Shown here one piece after another: positions 26,907 through 40,266 of a stretch of 64,000 nucleotides of DNA. The notes beneath the pieces were generated by a model. That model was not told where the DNA came from, did no database searches, and saw nothing but the letters and a program-made list of their open reading frames with translations. A program made the translations under genes and the position numbers. Position 1 is the stretch's first letter. Every line of letters starts with the position of its first letter. The stretch is from Aristolochia californica (taxonomy: Eukaryota; Streptophyta; Magnoliopsida; Piperales; Aristolochiaceae). The stretch covers positions 24,068,295-24,132,294 of the forward strand of contig JARWKL010000001.1 in assembly GCA_029961685.1 (NCBI GenBank), read 5' to 3'.

Positions 26907-29628
26907 ATGGATTCTTTTTGCTTAAATCAAAACTTGAGTTTTCACTTTCCCTTCATCTCATAATTTTAAAAAATAAGAATAAAAGGTAAATACATAATAA
27001 CAAAATGAAAATTTTAGAGTTTATGTATGGAGAGAATTTAAACCAATAACAAATGTGAGTAAAGAAACTTTATTCATACACCACAAATGAACACAAAATT
27101 TTTGTTATCCAAGTTTCGGAAATTCCACTAGTTCAACCCATATAGCTAAGAATTTTATAAGAAATTGATTTTTTTACACATGTTTTAAAAAATGGATATG
27201 CATGCTTGAAACATGTTAAAGATGCAAATGACCTATGGATCCAAACCTTTTAAAAAGAATAACATTAAATTCCCAAGTGAACGTGCGGTGGGATATTTAA
27301 TCGAGTCAAGCAACCCATTATTTTGCCCATTTACAAAAAGCTCACCTACCGATCATTAATGACTGTAAAGTGATTTATCATGCGTAATGGGCTAAATTTT
27401 CGTTAGGAATGACTTAAGGATTGGGAGTCAACACTCAGTAAAAAATCCCCCGCCTCCCCCTTTCTCGACGAATGCAGAACTTGATATATATAAAATAAAA
27501 AGAGTTTACAATCCCTAAAAATTACAGGCACTTTTTGGAATTATCTCTCTACATTTGTGCATTGTGCATTTCCATTTTAGATGCATACTTTTTTTATAAA
27601 TAAAAACTTTGAGTTTTCACTTTCCCTTCATCTCGTAAAAAAAAAAAGAGAAAAAAGGCAAATCGATCACAACAAAATGAAAATTTGAGTGTATTTGTGG
27701 AAAGAATTTACAACAAAACAAATGCATGTAAAGAAAATTTATTCACGCGCCACCAATGAACACAAAAGTTTTATTATCGAAGTCTGGGATATTCCACTAG
27801 TTCAACCCTAATAGCTCGGAATTTTATAATTAAGAGATTTTTCTACATATGTTTTAAAAAATGGATATGCATGCTTCAAACATGTTAAAGATGCAAATGA
27901 CTTATTGGATCCAAACCTTTTAAAGAGAATAACATCAAATTCCCTAGTGAACATGCGGTGGGATATTTACTCGAGTCAAACAAGCCATTATTTTACCCAT
28001 TTACAAACAGTTGACCTAATGATCATAGATGATTGTAAAGTCATTTATCATGCGTAACGGGATATATTTTTGTAAGGAATGACTTATGGATTGGGAGTCA
28101 CCACTAAGTTAAAAATCCCCCACCTCCCCCTTTTCCCGACGATTGCAGAACCTGATTTATAAAAACTAAAAAGTGTTTACAATCCCTAAAAATTACAGAC
28201 ACTTTTTGGAATTATCTCTCTCTAAATTTGTCCATTATGCATTTAAATTTGAGATCTATAATTTTTTCTTAAATAAAAACTTGAGTTTTCACTTTCTTTT
28301 CATCTCGTAAGCAAAAAAAGAGATAAAAGGCAAATGGATCACAACCAAATGAAAATTTTAGACTTTATGTATGAAAAGAATTTAAAGTAATAACAAATGT
28401 AAGAAAAGAAAATTTATTCACACACCACAAATGAACACAAAAGTTATGTTATCCAAGTTTCGGAAATTCCACAAGTTCAACCCTAATTACTTGGCATTTT
28501 ATTAGAAAGAGATTTTTCTACGCATGTTTAAAAAAATGGATATGCATGCTTGAAACATTTTACAGATGCAAATGACCTTTTGATTCAATCCTTTTAAAAA
28601 GAATAACATTAAATTCCCAAGTGAACGTGCGGTGGGATATTTACTCGAGTCAAACAAGCCATTATTTTGCACATTTACAAAAAGCTGACCTAACGATCAT
28701 AGATAATTGTAAAGTGATTTATCATGTGTAACGGGATATATTTTTGTAAGGAATGACTTATGGATTGGGAGTCAACACTCAGTTAAAAATCCCCCGCCTC
28801 CTTTTCTCGACGATTAGAGAACTCATATATTAAAACTAAAAAGTGTTTACATTCCCTAAAAATTACAGACACTTTTTGGAATTATCTCTCTCTACATTTG
28901 TTTATTGTGCATTTCCATTTTAAATGTATATTTTTTTCTTAAATCAAAACTTGAGTTTTCACTTTCCCTTCAAGTTGTAAGCAAAAAAAGAGATAAAAGG
29001 CAAAAAGATATAAACAAAATAAAAATTTATTTTTTATGTATGGACAGAATTTAAAGCAATAAAATAATGTAAGTAAAGAAAATTTATTCACACACCATAA
29101 ATGAACACAATGTTTTGTTATCGAAGTTTGGGAAATTCCACTAGTTCAACCCTAATAGCTCGGAATTTTATAAGAAAAAGAATTTTCTTCACATGTTTTA
29201 AAAAATGGATTTGGACGCTTGAAACATGCTAAAGATGCAAATGACCTATGGATCCAAACCTTTTAAAGTGAATAACAGTAAATTCTCAAATGAACGTTTG
29301 GTGGGATATTTACCCGAGTCAAACAAGCCACTATTTTTCCCATATACAAAAAGCTGCCCTAACTATCGTAGATGATTGTAAAGTATTTATCATGCGTAAT
29401 AGGCTATATTTTTTTAATGAATGACTTATGGATTGGGAGTCAACACTCAGTTAAAAATCACCCGCCTCCCCCTTTTCCCGACGATATCAATAGCTTATAT
29501 ATAAAAACATAAAAGAGTTTACAATACCTAAAACTTATAGACACTTTTTGGAGTTATCTCTCTCTCCATTTGTGCATTGTGCATTTCCATTTTAGATGTC
29601 TTCTTTTTTCTTAAATCAAAACTTGAGT

Positions 29629-29640
29629 TTTCACAAAAAA
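29629..29640 (+). other. Deletion junction, about 22 bp lost
   Basis: GAGTTTTCAC joins directly to AAAAAAAGAGATAAAAGG. The TTTCCCTTCATCTCGTAAAC segment present in nearly all other units is missing. Confidence 0.85.
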
Positions 29641-32107
29641 AGAGATAAAAGGCAAATAGATCACAACAAAATGAAAATTTTAGAGTTTACATATGGAAAG
29701 AATTTAAAGCAATAAAAAATGTAAGTAAAGAAAATTTATTCTCACACCACAGATGAACACAAAAGTTTTGTTATCCTAGTCAGAGAAATTCCACTAATTC
29801 AACCCTAATAGCTTAGAATTTTATAAGAATTTTTTTTCAACACATGTTTTAAAAATTGGATATACATGCTTGAAATATGTTAAAGATGCAAATGACCTAT
29901 GGTTCCAAGCCTTTTAAAGAGAATAACATTAAATTCCCAAGTGAACGTGCGGTGGGATATTTACCCGAGTCAAACAAGCCATAACTTTGCCCATTTACAA
30001 AAAGCTGACCTAACGATCAATAATGACTATAAAGTGATTTATCATGCGTAACGGGCTATATTTTTGTAAGGAATGATTTAAGGATTGGGAGTCAACACTT
30101 AGTTAAAAATCCACCGCCTCCCCCTTTTCTCGACGATTGCCGAACCTGATATATAAAAACTAAAAAGAGTTTACAATCCCTAAAAAATTATAGACACTTT
30201 TTGGAATTATCTCTCTCTACATTTGTGCATTGTGCATTTCCATTTCTATGTATACTTTTTTCTTAAATCAAAACTTGAGCTTTCACGTTCCCTTCATCTC
30301 GTAAACAAAAAGAGAGACAAAAGGCAATTAGATCACAACAAAATGAAAATTTTAGAGTTTATGTGTGGAAAAAATTTAAAGCAATAAAAAATGTAAGTAA
30401 TGAAAATTTATTCACACACCACAAATGAACACAAAAGTTTTGTTATCCTAGTTTGGGAAATTCCACCAGTTCAACCCTAATAGCTCAGAATTTTATAAGA
30501 AAGAGATTTTTCAACTCATGTTTTAAAAAATGGATATGTATGGTTGAAACATGTTAAATATCCAAATGACCTATGGATCTAAACCTTTTAAGGAAAATAA
30601 AATTAAATTCCCAAGTGAACGTGCAGAGGGAGATATGCCCGACTCAAACAAGCCATATTTTTGCCCATTTACAAAAAGCTGACCTAACGATCATAGATGA
30701 GTGTAAAGTGATTTACGATGCATAACGGGCTATATTTTTGTAAAGAATGACTTTGGGATTGGGATTCAACACTTAGTTAAAAATCCCCCGCCTCCCGCTT
30801 TTCCCGACGATTGCCAAACCTGACATTTAAAAACTAAAAAGAGTTTACAATCTAAAATAATTACAGTCACTTTTAGGAATTATCTCTCTCTACATTTGTG
30901 CATTGTGCATTTCCATTTTAGATGTACAATTTTTTCTTAAATCAAAACTTGAGTTTTCACTTTCCCTTCATCTCGTAAACAAAAAAAGAGATAAAAGGCA
31001 AATAGATCACAACAAAATGAAAATTTTAGAGTTTATGTATGGAAAGGATTTAAAGCAATAACAAAATTAAGTAAAGAAAATTTATTCACACACCACAAAT
31101 CAACTGAAAAGTTTTGTTTTCGAAGTTTGGGAAATCCCACTAGTTCAACACTAATAGCTCAGAATTTTATAAGGAAGAGATTTCTCTACACATGTTTTAA
31201 AAAATTCATAAGCATGCTTGAAACATGTTAGAGTTACAAATGACTAATGGATCCAAACCTTTTAAAGAGAATAACATTAAATTCCCAAGTGAACATACGG
31301 TGGGATATTTATCTGAGTCAAACCAGCCATTATTTTGCCCATTTACAAAACTCTGAACTAACGATCATAGATGATTGTAAAATGATTGATCTTGCATGAA
31401 GGGCTATATTGTTGTAAGGAATGACTTATGGATTGGGAGTCAACACTTAGTTAGAAATCCATCGCCTCCCCCTTTTTCCCGACGATTACAGATCCTGATA
31501 TATAAAAACTTAAAAGAGTTTACAATCCCTAAAAATTACAGACACGTTTTGGAATTATCTCTCTCTATATTTGTGGATTGTGCATTTCCATTTTAGATGT
31601 TTAATTTTTTCTTAAATCAAAATTTGAGTTTTCACTTTCCCTTCATCTCATAAAAAAAAAGAGATAAAAGCCAAATAGATCACAACAAAATGAAAAGTTA
31701 GACTTTATGTATGAAAAGAATTTAAAGCAATAAAAAATATAAGTAAAGAAAATTTATTCAAATCCTACAAATGAACACAAAACTTTTGTTATCTAAGTTT
31801 GTAAAATTTCACTAGTTCAACCCTAGTAGCTCAAAATTTTATAAGAAAGAGATTTTTTTACACAGGTTTTAAAAAATGGATATGCATGCTTGAAACCTGT
31901 TAAAGTTGCAAATGACCTTTGGATCCAAACCTTTTAAAGAGAATAACATTAAGTTCCCAAGTGAACGTGCAGGGGGATATTTTCCAGAGTCAAACAAGCC
32001 ATTATTTTGCCCATTTACAAAAAAGCCGACCTAACGATATTAAATGACTGTAAAGGGATTTATCATGCATAATGGGATATATTTTTGTAAGGTATGACGT
32101 ATAGATT

Positions 32108-32122
32108 GGGAGTCCACCGTCC
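32108..32122 (+). other. Unit boundary with phase box deleted
   Basis: GATTGGGAGTC is followed by CACCGTCCCCCTTTACTCGACG. The CAACACTCAGTTAAAAATC box and the first part of the pyrimidine tract are gone. This is the only A-side boundary without a readable box, so the unit start here is estimated. Confidence 0.8.
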
Positions 32123-32782
32123 CCCTTTACTCGACGATTGTAGAACCTGATATATAAAAACTAAAAAGAATTTACAATCCCTAAAAATTACAGACACTTT
32201 TTGGAATTATCTCTCTACATTTGTGCATTGTGCATTTCCATTTTAGATGTACACTTTTTTCGTAAATCAAAACTGTAGTTTTCACTTTCCCTTGATCTCG
32301 TAAACAAAAAAAGAGATAAAACCCTAATAGATCACAACCAAATAAAACTTGTAGAGTTTACGTATGGAAAGAATTTAAAGGTATAACAAATGTAAGTAAA
32401 GAAAATTTATTCATTCACCACAAATGAACTCAAAAGTTTTGTTATCCAGGTTTGGGAAATTCCACTAGTTCAACCCTAATAGCTCGGAATTTTATAAGAA
32501 AGAGATTTTTCTACACATGTTTTAAAAAATTGATATTCATGCTTGAAACATGTTAAAGATGCAAATGACCTATGAATCCAAATATTTTAAAGATAATAAC
32601 ATTATATTCCCAAGTGAACGTGCAATGGGATATTTACCCGAGTCAAACAAGCCAATATTTTGCCCATTTACAAAAAGCTGACCCGACGATCATAGATGAT
32701 TGTAAAGTCATTTATCATGCATAACAGGCTATATTTGTTTTAGGAATGACTTATGGATTGGGAGTCAAGACTCAGTTAAAAA

Positions 32783-32831
32783 TCCCCCGCCTCCCCCTTT
32801 TCCCGACGATTGCAGAACCTGATATATAAAA
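32783..32831 (+). other. Pyrimidine tract and TATATAAAA box typical of each unit
   Basis: A clean copy of the most base-skewed part of the unit: pyrimidine-only except for one G (32783-32804), then GATTGCAGAACC, then TATATAAAA (32823-32831). The first resembles a triplex or G-rich-strand structure former and the second looks like a TATA box. Both occur once per unit across the array. There is no direct sign that transcription starts here. In a genome this AT-rich, TATATAAAA alone is weak evidence. Confidence 0.5.
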
Positions 32832-34103
32832 ACTAAAAAGAGTTTACAATGCTTAAAAATTATTGACACTTTTTGGAATTATCTCTCTCTACATTTTTGC
32901 ATTGTGAATTTCCATTTTAGATGGACACTTTTTTCTTAAATCAAAACTTGAGTTTTCACATTCCCTTCATCTTGTAAACAAAAGAAGAGATAAAAGACTA
33001 ATAGATCACAACAAAATGAAAATTTTAGTGTTTATGTACGGAAAGAATTTAGAGCAATACAAATTTAAGTCAAGAAAATTTATTCACACACCACAAATGA
33101 ACACAAAAGTTTCGTTATCCAAGTTTGGGAAAATCCAATAGTTCAACCCTAATAGCTCGGAATTTTATAAGAAAGAAATTTTTTTACACATGTTTTAAAA
33201 AATGGATATTCATGCTTAAAACATGTTAAAGATGCAAATGACCTATGGATCCAAACCTTTTAAATAGAATAACATTAAATTCCAATGTGGCGCGGTGGGA
33301 TATTTACCCGAGTCAAATAAGCCATTATTTTGCCCATTTACAAAAAGCTGACCTAACGATCATAGGTGATTGTAAAGTAATTTATCATGCGTAACGGGCT
33401 ATATTATTTTAAGGAATGACATATGGATTTGGAGTCAACACTCAGTTAAAAATTCCCCACCTCTCTTTTTGCCGACGATTGCAGAACTAGATATATAAAA
33501 ACTTAAAAGAGATTAAAATCCCTAAAAGTTACAGACACTTTTTTGAATTATCTCTCTCTACATTTGTGCATTGTGCATTTATATTTTAGGTGAATACTTT
33601 TTTCTTAAATCAAAACTTGAGTTTCCACTTTTCCTTCATCTTGTAAATAGAAAAAGAGATAAAAGGCAAATCGATCACAACAAAATCAAAATTTTAGAGT
33701 TTATGTAAAGAAAGAATTTAAAGCAATAACAAATGTAAGTAAAGAAAATTTATTCACACACCACAAATGAACAAAAAAAAATTTTATCCAAGTTTGGGAA
33801 ATTCCACTTGTTCAACCATTAGAGCACGGAATTTTATAAGAAAGAGATTTTTCTACACATGTTTTTAAAAATGGGTATGCATAATAGAAACAAGTTAAAG
33901 ATGCAAATGACCTATGGATGAAAACAATTTAAAGAGAGTAACAATAAATTCTCAAGTGAACATGAGGTGGGATATTTAGCTGAGTCAAACAAGCCATTAT
34001 TTTGCCCATTTACAAAAAGCTGACTTAATGATCATAGACGACTGTAAAGTGATTTATCATGCATAACGGGCTATATTTTTGTAAAGAATGACTTATGGAT
34101 TGA

Positions 34104-34112
34104 GAGTCACAA
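34104..34112 (+). other. Rearrangement junction 1 at subfamily boundary, about 240 bp lost
   Basis: The unit end GATTGAGAGTCA runs directly into CAACAAAATGAAAATTTTATAG, which normally lies about 240 bp into the next unit. TCA is common to both partners (GAGTCA and GATCACAAC). Phase and orientation are kept. Confidence 0.88.
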
Positions 34113-34413
34113 CAAAATGAAAATTTTATAGTTTATGTATGGAAAGAATTTAAAGCAATAAAAAAAGTAAATAAAGACAATTTATCCACACGCCACAAAT
34201 GAACACAATTTTTGTTATCCAAGTTTGGGAAATTCCACTAGTTCAACACAAATAGCTCGGAATTTTATAAGAAAGAGATTTTTCTACATATGTTTTAAAA
34301 AATGGATATGCATGCTTGAAACAAGTTAAAGATGCAAATGACCTCTGGATCCAAACCTTTTAAAGAGAATAATATTAAATTCTCTAGTGAACGTGCAGTG
34401 GGATATTTACCCG

Positions 34414-34430
34414 AGTCAAACATTTGTGCA
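34414..34430 (+). other. Rearrangement junction 2 at subfamily boundary, about 240 bp lost
   Basis: CCCGAGTCAAACA, from about 550 bp into a unit, is fused to TTTGTGCATTGTGGATTTCC, from about 120 bp into the following unit. This removes roughly 240 bp. ACA is shared by both partners (CAAACAAGCC and CTACATTTG). Two losses of similar size within 310 bp mark this as the most disturbed place near the middle of the window. Confidence 0.88.
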
Positions 34431-37400
34431 TTGTGGATTTCCACTTTAGGTGTATACTTTTTTCCTAAATCAAAACTTGAAGTTTTGCTTTCTTTCATCT
34501 CACTAACTAAAAAAATAGATAGAAGGCAAATCTATAACAACAAAATGAAAATTTTAAAGTTTATTTATGGAAAGAATTTAAAGCAATAAACAAATGTAAG
34601 TATAGAAAATTTATACTCACACCACTATTAAACACAAAAGTTTTGTTATCCAAGTTTGGGTAATTCCACTAGTTCATCCCCAATAGCACGGAATTTTATA
34701 AGGAAGAGATTTTTCTACTTATGTTTTAAAAAATGGATATGCATGCTCGAAACATGTTAAAGATGCAAATGACCTATGGATCCAAACCTTTTAAAAAGAA
34801 TAACAATAAATTCTCTAGTGAACGTGCGGTGGGATATTTACTCGAGTCAAACAAGGCAATATTTTTCCCATTTACAAATAGCTGACCTAATGATCATAGA
34901 TGATTGTAGAGCGATTTTTCATGCGTAACCGGCTATATTTTAGAAATGAATGATTTTTGTATTTGGAGTCAACACTCAGTTAAAAATCCCCCACCTCCCC
35001 CTTTTCCCTACGATTGCATAATCTAATATATAATAACTAAAAAGAGTTTTCAATCCTTAAAAATTACAGAAATTTTTTGGAGTTATCTCTCTCTACATTT
35101 ATGCATTGTGCATTTCCATTTTAGATGTATACTTTTTTCTTAAATCAAAACTTGTGTTTTCACTTTCCCTTCATCTTGCAAAAAAAAAAAGAGATAAATG
35201 GAAAATAGATCAAAAATAATTAAAAAAATTAGAGTTTATGTATGGAAAGAATTTACAGCAGTAAACAAATGTAAGTAAAGAAAATTTATTCACAAACCAC
35301 AAATGAACACCAAAGTTTTTTTATCCAAGTTTGGGTGATTTCACTAGTTCAACCCTAATAGTGCGAAATTTTATAAGAAAGAGATTTTTCTACATATGTT
35401 TCAAAAAATGGATATGCATGCTTGAAACATGTTAAAGATGAAAATTACCTATGGATCCAAACCTTTTAAAGTGAATAACATTAAATTCTCAAGTGAACGT
35501 GCGGTGGGATATATACTCGAGTCAAACATGTCATTATTTTTCCTATTTACAAAAAGTTGACCTAATGATCATAGATGATTGTAAAGTGATTTATAAAAAA
35601 TAACCGGGTATTGTTTTGAAAGGAATGACTTATGGATTGGGCGTCAACACTTAGTTAAAAATCCCCCGCCTCCCCCTTTTCCTGACGATTGCAGAACCTG
35701 ATATATAACAACTAAAAAGAGTTTTCAATCCCTAAAAATTACAGAAACTTTTTGGAATTATCTCTCTCTACATTTGTGCATTATGCATTTCCATTTTAGA
35801 TGTATACTTTTTTCTTAAATCAAAACTTGAGTTTGTACTTACCCTTCATCTCGCAAACAAAAAAAAGAGATAAAAGGCAAATACATCACAACAAAATGAA
35901 AATTTTAGAGTTTTTGTATGGAAATAATTTTACACAATAAACAAATTTAAGCAAAGAAAATTTATTCACACACCACAAATGAAGACAAAAGTTTTTTTAT
36001 CCAAGTTTGGGTAATTCCACTAGTTCAACCCTAATAACTTGCAATTTAATAAGAAAGAGATTTTTCTACACATGTTTTTCAAAAAGGATATGCTTCCTTG
36101 AAACATGTTAAAGATGCAAATGACCTATGGATCCAAACCTTTTAAAGAGAATAACATTTAATTGTCAAGTGAACGTGCGGTGGGATATTTACCCAAGTGA
36201 AACAAGCCAATATTTTGCCCATTTCCTAAAAGCTAACCTAACGATCATAGATGATTGTAAAGTGATTTATCTTGCATAACGGGATATATTTTTGTAAGGA
36301 ATGACTTATGGATTGCGAGTCAACACTCACTCAAAAATCCCCCGCCTCCCCCTTTTCCTGACGATTGTTGAACTTGATTTATAAAAACTAAAAAGAGTTT
36401 ACATACCCTAAAAATTACAAACACTTTTTAAAATTATCTCTCTCTACATTTTTGCACTGTGCACTTCCATTTTAGATGTATGATTTTTTCTTAAATCAAA
36501 ACTTGAGTTTTTACTTTCCCTTCATCTCGCAAACAAAAAAAAAGAGATAAAAGGCAAATGCATCACAAAAAAATGAAATTTTAGAGTTTATGTATGGAAT
36601 GAATTTACAGGAATAAAATAATGTAGGTAAAGAAAATTTATTCTAACACAACAAATAAACACAAAAGATTTGTTATCCAAGTTTGGGTAATTGCACTATT
36701 TCATCCCTATTAGCGCGAAATTTTATAAGAAAGAGATTTTTCTACATATGTTTTAAAAAATGGATATGCATGCTTGAAACATGTTAAAGATGCAAATGAC
36801 CTATGGATCCAAACCTTTTAAAGAGAATAACATTAAATTCTCTTGTGAAAGTGCGGTGGGATATTTACTCGAGTCAAACAAGCCATTATTTTGCACATTT
36901 ACTAAAACATGACCTAAGGATCATAGATGATTGTAGAGTGATTTATCCTGAATAACCGGCCATATTTTTGAAAGGAATGACTTATGGATTGGGAGTCAAC
37001 ACTCAATTAAAAATCCCTCTCCTCTCCCTTTTCCCGACTATTGCAGAACCTGATAAATAATAACTAAAAATAGTTTTCAATCCCTAAAAATTACACACAC
37101 TTTTTGGAATTATCTCTCTCTATATTTGTGCATTGTGCTTTTCCATTTTACTTGTATACTTTGTTCTTAAATCAAAACTAGAATTTTTACTTTCCCTTCA
37201 TCTCGCAAACAAAAAAAAAGAGATAAAAGGCAAATAAATCACAACATAATGAATATTTTAGAGTTTATGTATGGAAAGTATTTAAGCAATAAACAAATGT
37301 AGGAAAATAAAATTTATTCACACACCACAAATGAACACAAAAGTTTTGATATCCAAGTTTGGGTAATTTCATTAGTTCAACCCTAGAAGCTCTGAATATT

Positions 37401-37805
37401 ATATGAAAGAGATTTTTCTACACATGTTTTAAAAAATGCTTATGTATGCTTTAAACATGTTAAAGATTAAAATGACCTATGGATCCAAACCTTTTAAAGA
37501 TAATAACATTAAGTTCTCAAGTGAACGTGCAGTGGGATATTTACCCGAGTCAAACAAGCCATTATTTTGCCCATTTTGAAAAAGCTGACTTAAGGATCAT
37601 AGATGATTGTAAAGTGATTTATCATGTATAACGGGCAATATTTTTGTAAGGAATCTCTTATGGATTGGGAGTCAACACTAAGTTAAAAATACCCCGCCTC
37701 CCCCTTTGTCCCGACGATTGTAGAACCTGATATTTAAAAAATAAAAAGATTTTCCAATCCCTAAAAATTACATACACATTATGGAATTATCTCTCCGTAC
37801 ATTTT

Positions 37806-37825
37806 TCCATTGTGCAATGTGCATT
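37806..37825 (+). repeat. Expanded GTGCATT-like tract
   Basis: The sequence reads CATTGTGCAATGTGCATTTCC, an extra imperfect copy of the 7-mer that is normally doubled in each unit. Comparable extra copies occur at about 55003-55023 and 59036-59056. Confidence 0.75.
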
Positions 37826-38943
37826 TCCATTTTAAATTTATATTTTTTTCTTAAATCCGAACTTGAGTTTTCACTTTCCCTTCATCTCGCAAGCTAAAAA
37901 AATAGATAAAAGCCAAATAGATCACAACAAAATGAAATTTTTAGAGTTTACGTATGGAAAGATTTTAAAGCAATTAAAAAATGTAAGTATAGAAAATTTA
38001 TTCACACACCACAAATGAACACAAAAGTTTTGTCATCCAAGTTTTGGTAATTCCCCTAGTTCACGCCTAATAGCACGGAATTTTATAACAAAAAGATTTT
38101 TCTACATATGTTTTAAAAAATTGATTTGCGTGCTTGAACCTTGATATATATGCTAATGACTTATGGATCCAAACCTTTTAAAGAGAATAACATTAAATTC
38201 TCAAGTGAACATGCGGTGGGATATTTACCCGAGTCAAACAAGTCACTATTTTGCCAATTTATAAAAAGTTGACCTAAAAATCATAGATGATTGTAAAGTG
38301 ATTTATCATGCATAACGGGGTATATTTTTGTAAGGAATGACTTATGGATTCGGAGTCAACACTCAGTTTAAAATCCCCCGCCTCCGCCTTTTCCTGACGA
38401 TTGCAGAACCTGATATATAAAAACTAAAAAGAGTTTACAATCCCTAACATTTACAGACACTTTTTGGAATTATCTCTCTCTACATTTGTGCATTGTGCAT
38501 TTCCATTTTAGATGTATACATTTTTCTTTAATAAAAACTTGAGTTTTCACTTTCTCTTCATCTCGTAAACAAAAAAAGAGATCAAAGGCAAATAGATCAC
38601 AACAAAATGAAAATTTTAGAGTTTATGTATTGAAAGTATTTAAAGCAATAAAAAAATGTAAGTAAAGAAAATTTATTCACACACCACAAATGAACACAAA
38701 AGTTTTGTTATCCAAGTTTGGGAAATTCCACTAGTTCAACCCTAATAGCTCGGAATTTTATAAGAAAGAGATTTTGCAACATATATTTTAAAAAATGGAT
38801 ATGCTTGCTTGAAACATGTGAAAGATTCAAATGACCTATGTATCCAAACCTTTTAAAGATAATAACATTAAATTCTCAAGTGAACATGAGGTGGGATATT
38901 TACCCGAGTCAAACAAGCCATTATATTTCCCATTTACAAAAGC

Positions 38944-38956
38944 TGACCTAGTAATG
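38944..38956 (+). other. Deletion junction, about 17 bp lost
   Basis: GCTGACCTA joins GTAATGTGATTT, skipping ACGATCATAGATGATT. Confidence 0.8.
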
Positions 38957-39398
38957 TGATTTATCATGGGTAACCGGCTATATTTTTGTAAGGAATGACT
39001 TATGGATTGGGATTCAAGACTCAGTTAAAAATCCCCCGCCTCCACCTTTTCCCGACGATTGTAAAACCTGATATATAAAAACTAAAAAGATTTTACAATC
39101 CCTAACAATTACTGCCACTTTTTGGAATTATCTCTCTCTATAATTTTGCATTGTGCATGTCCATTTTAGATGTATACTTTTTTCTTAAATCAAAACTTGA
39201 GTTTTCACTTCCTTTTCATCTTGAAAACAAAAAAAAGAGATAAACGGCAAAGAGATCACAACAAAATGAAAATATTGGAGCTTATGTATGGAAAGAATTT
39301 AAAACAATTATCAAATCTAAGTAAAGAAAATTTATTCACACAACACAAATGAACATAAAACTTTTGTTATCCAAGTTTGGTAAATTCCACTAGTTCAA

Positions 39399-39419
39399 CC
39401 CTAAACCCTCAACCCTAAA
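39399..39419 (+). repeat. Three CCCTAAA-like heptamers at a 125 bp deletion
   Basis: The text reads CCCTAAA CCCTCAA CCCTAAA, the plant-type telomere heptamer with one substitution. The usual unit has CAACCCTAATAGCTC here. About 125 bp (TAGCTC... to ...AACATTA) are missing and about 14 bp of filler (ACCCTCAACCCTAA) are added, leaving a 564 bp unit. Because CAACCCTAA is native to the unit, the filler may simply be a second copy of it rather than telomeric DNA. Confidence 0.75.
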
Positions 39420-40266
39420 TTCTCAAGTGAACATGCGGTGGGATCTTTACCCGAGTCAAACAAACCATTATTTTGCTCATTTACAAAAAGGTGACCTACC
39501 GATCATAGATGATTGTGAAGTGATTTATCATGCGTAACGGGCTATATTTTTGTAGCGAATGAATTCTGGATAGGGAGTCAAGACTTAGTTAAAAATCCCC
39601 CACCTCCCCCTTTTCGCGACGATTGCTGAACAAGATATATAAAAACTAAAAAGAGTTTACAATCCCTAAAAATTACACTCATTTTTTGGAATTATCTCTC
39701 TCTACATTTGTGCATTGTAAATTTCTATTTTAGATGTATAATTTTTTATCAAAACTTCAGTTTTCACATTCCCTTCATCTCGCAAACAAAAAAAAGAGAT
39801 AAATGGCAAATAGATCACAAAAAAATTAAAATTTTAGAGTTTATGTAAGGAAAAAATTTAAGGCAATAAAAAAATATAAGTAAATAAATTTATTCATTCA
39901 CCACAAATGAACACAAAAGTTTAGTGATCCAAGTTTGGGTAATTCCACTAGTTCAACCCTAATAGCTCAGAATTTTTTAGGAAAGAGATTTTTGTACATA
40001 TGTTTTAAAAAATGGATATGCATGCTTAAAAAATGTTAAAGATGCGAATGACCTATGGATCCAAACCTTTTAAAGAGAATAACATTAAATTCTCAAGTGA
40101 CGTGCGATGTGATATTTACCTAAGTGAAACAAGCCATTATTTTTCCTATTTACAAAAAGCTGACCTAACGATCATAAATGATTATAATGTGATTTATCAT
40201 GCGTAACCAGCTATATTTTTGTAAGGAATTACTTCTGATTAGGAGTCAACACTGAGTTAAACCCCA

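Larger units (their letters stand above)
24118..32114 (+). repeat. Subarray 4: units starting 24118 to 31446
   Basis: Phase-box starts read at 24118, 24792, 25462, 26134, 26824, 27434, 28104, 28778, 29446, 30098, 30772 and 31446. Unit 26134 is 690 bp because of a C25 run. Unit 26824 is 610 bp after loss of about 64 bp near 26900. Unit 29446 is 652 bp after loss of the CTTTCCCTTCATCTCG segment near 29634. Nothing other than satellite sequence is seen. Confidence 0.93.
1..34106 (+). repeat. Satellite subfamily A (left half of array)
   Basis: Units here typically measure 670-674 bp between phase boxes. They usually carry AATTCCCAAGTGAAC in the last quarter, CAATAACAAATG or CAATAAAAAATG in the middle, GGGAAATTCC, CTCGTAAAC and ACACATGTTTT. 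The B-type AATTCTCAAG appears only sporadically (about 2527, 29280, 33948). The last unit before the boundary (phase start 33441) already shows the B-type AATTCTCAAG at about 33948, so the right edge may be transitional rather than sharp. Subfamily assignment was by eye on a handful of diagnostic sites. Confidence 0.8.
32115..34974 (+). repeat. Subarray 5: transition zone between subfamilies A and B
   Basis: Units start at about 32115 (phase box deleted), 32771 and 33441. They are followed by two joined fragments, about 34107-34421 and 34421-34974, in place of regular units. The distance from box 33441 to the next intact box (34975) is 1534 bp, which fits three units minus about 480 bp. Left of this zone A variants dominate, right of it B variants. 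Unit 32771 is a good reference copy for the 5' part of the repeat: its pyrimidine tract is at 32783-32804 and TATATAAAA at 32823-32831. Confidence 0.85.

Noticed and set aside
39399..39419. True interstitial telomere array
   Set aside because: Only three heptamers, one imperfect, and CAACCCTAA is native to every unit; kept only as a telomere-like scar.
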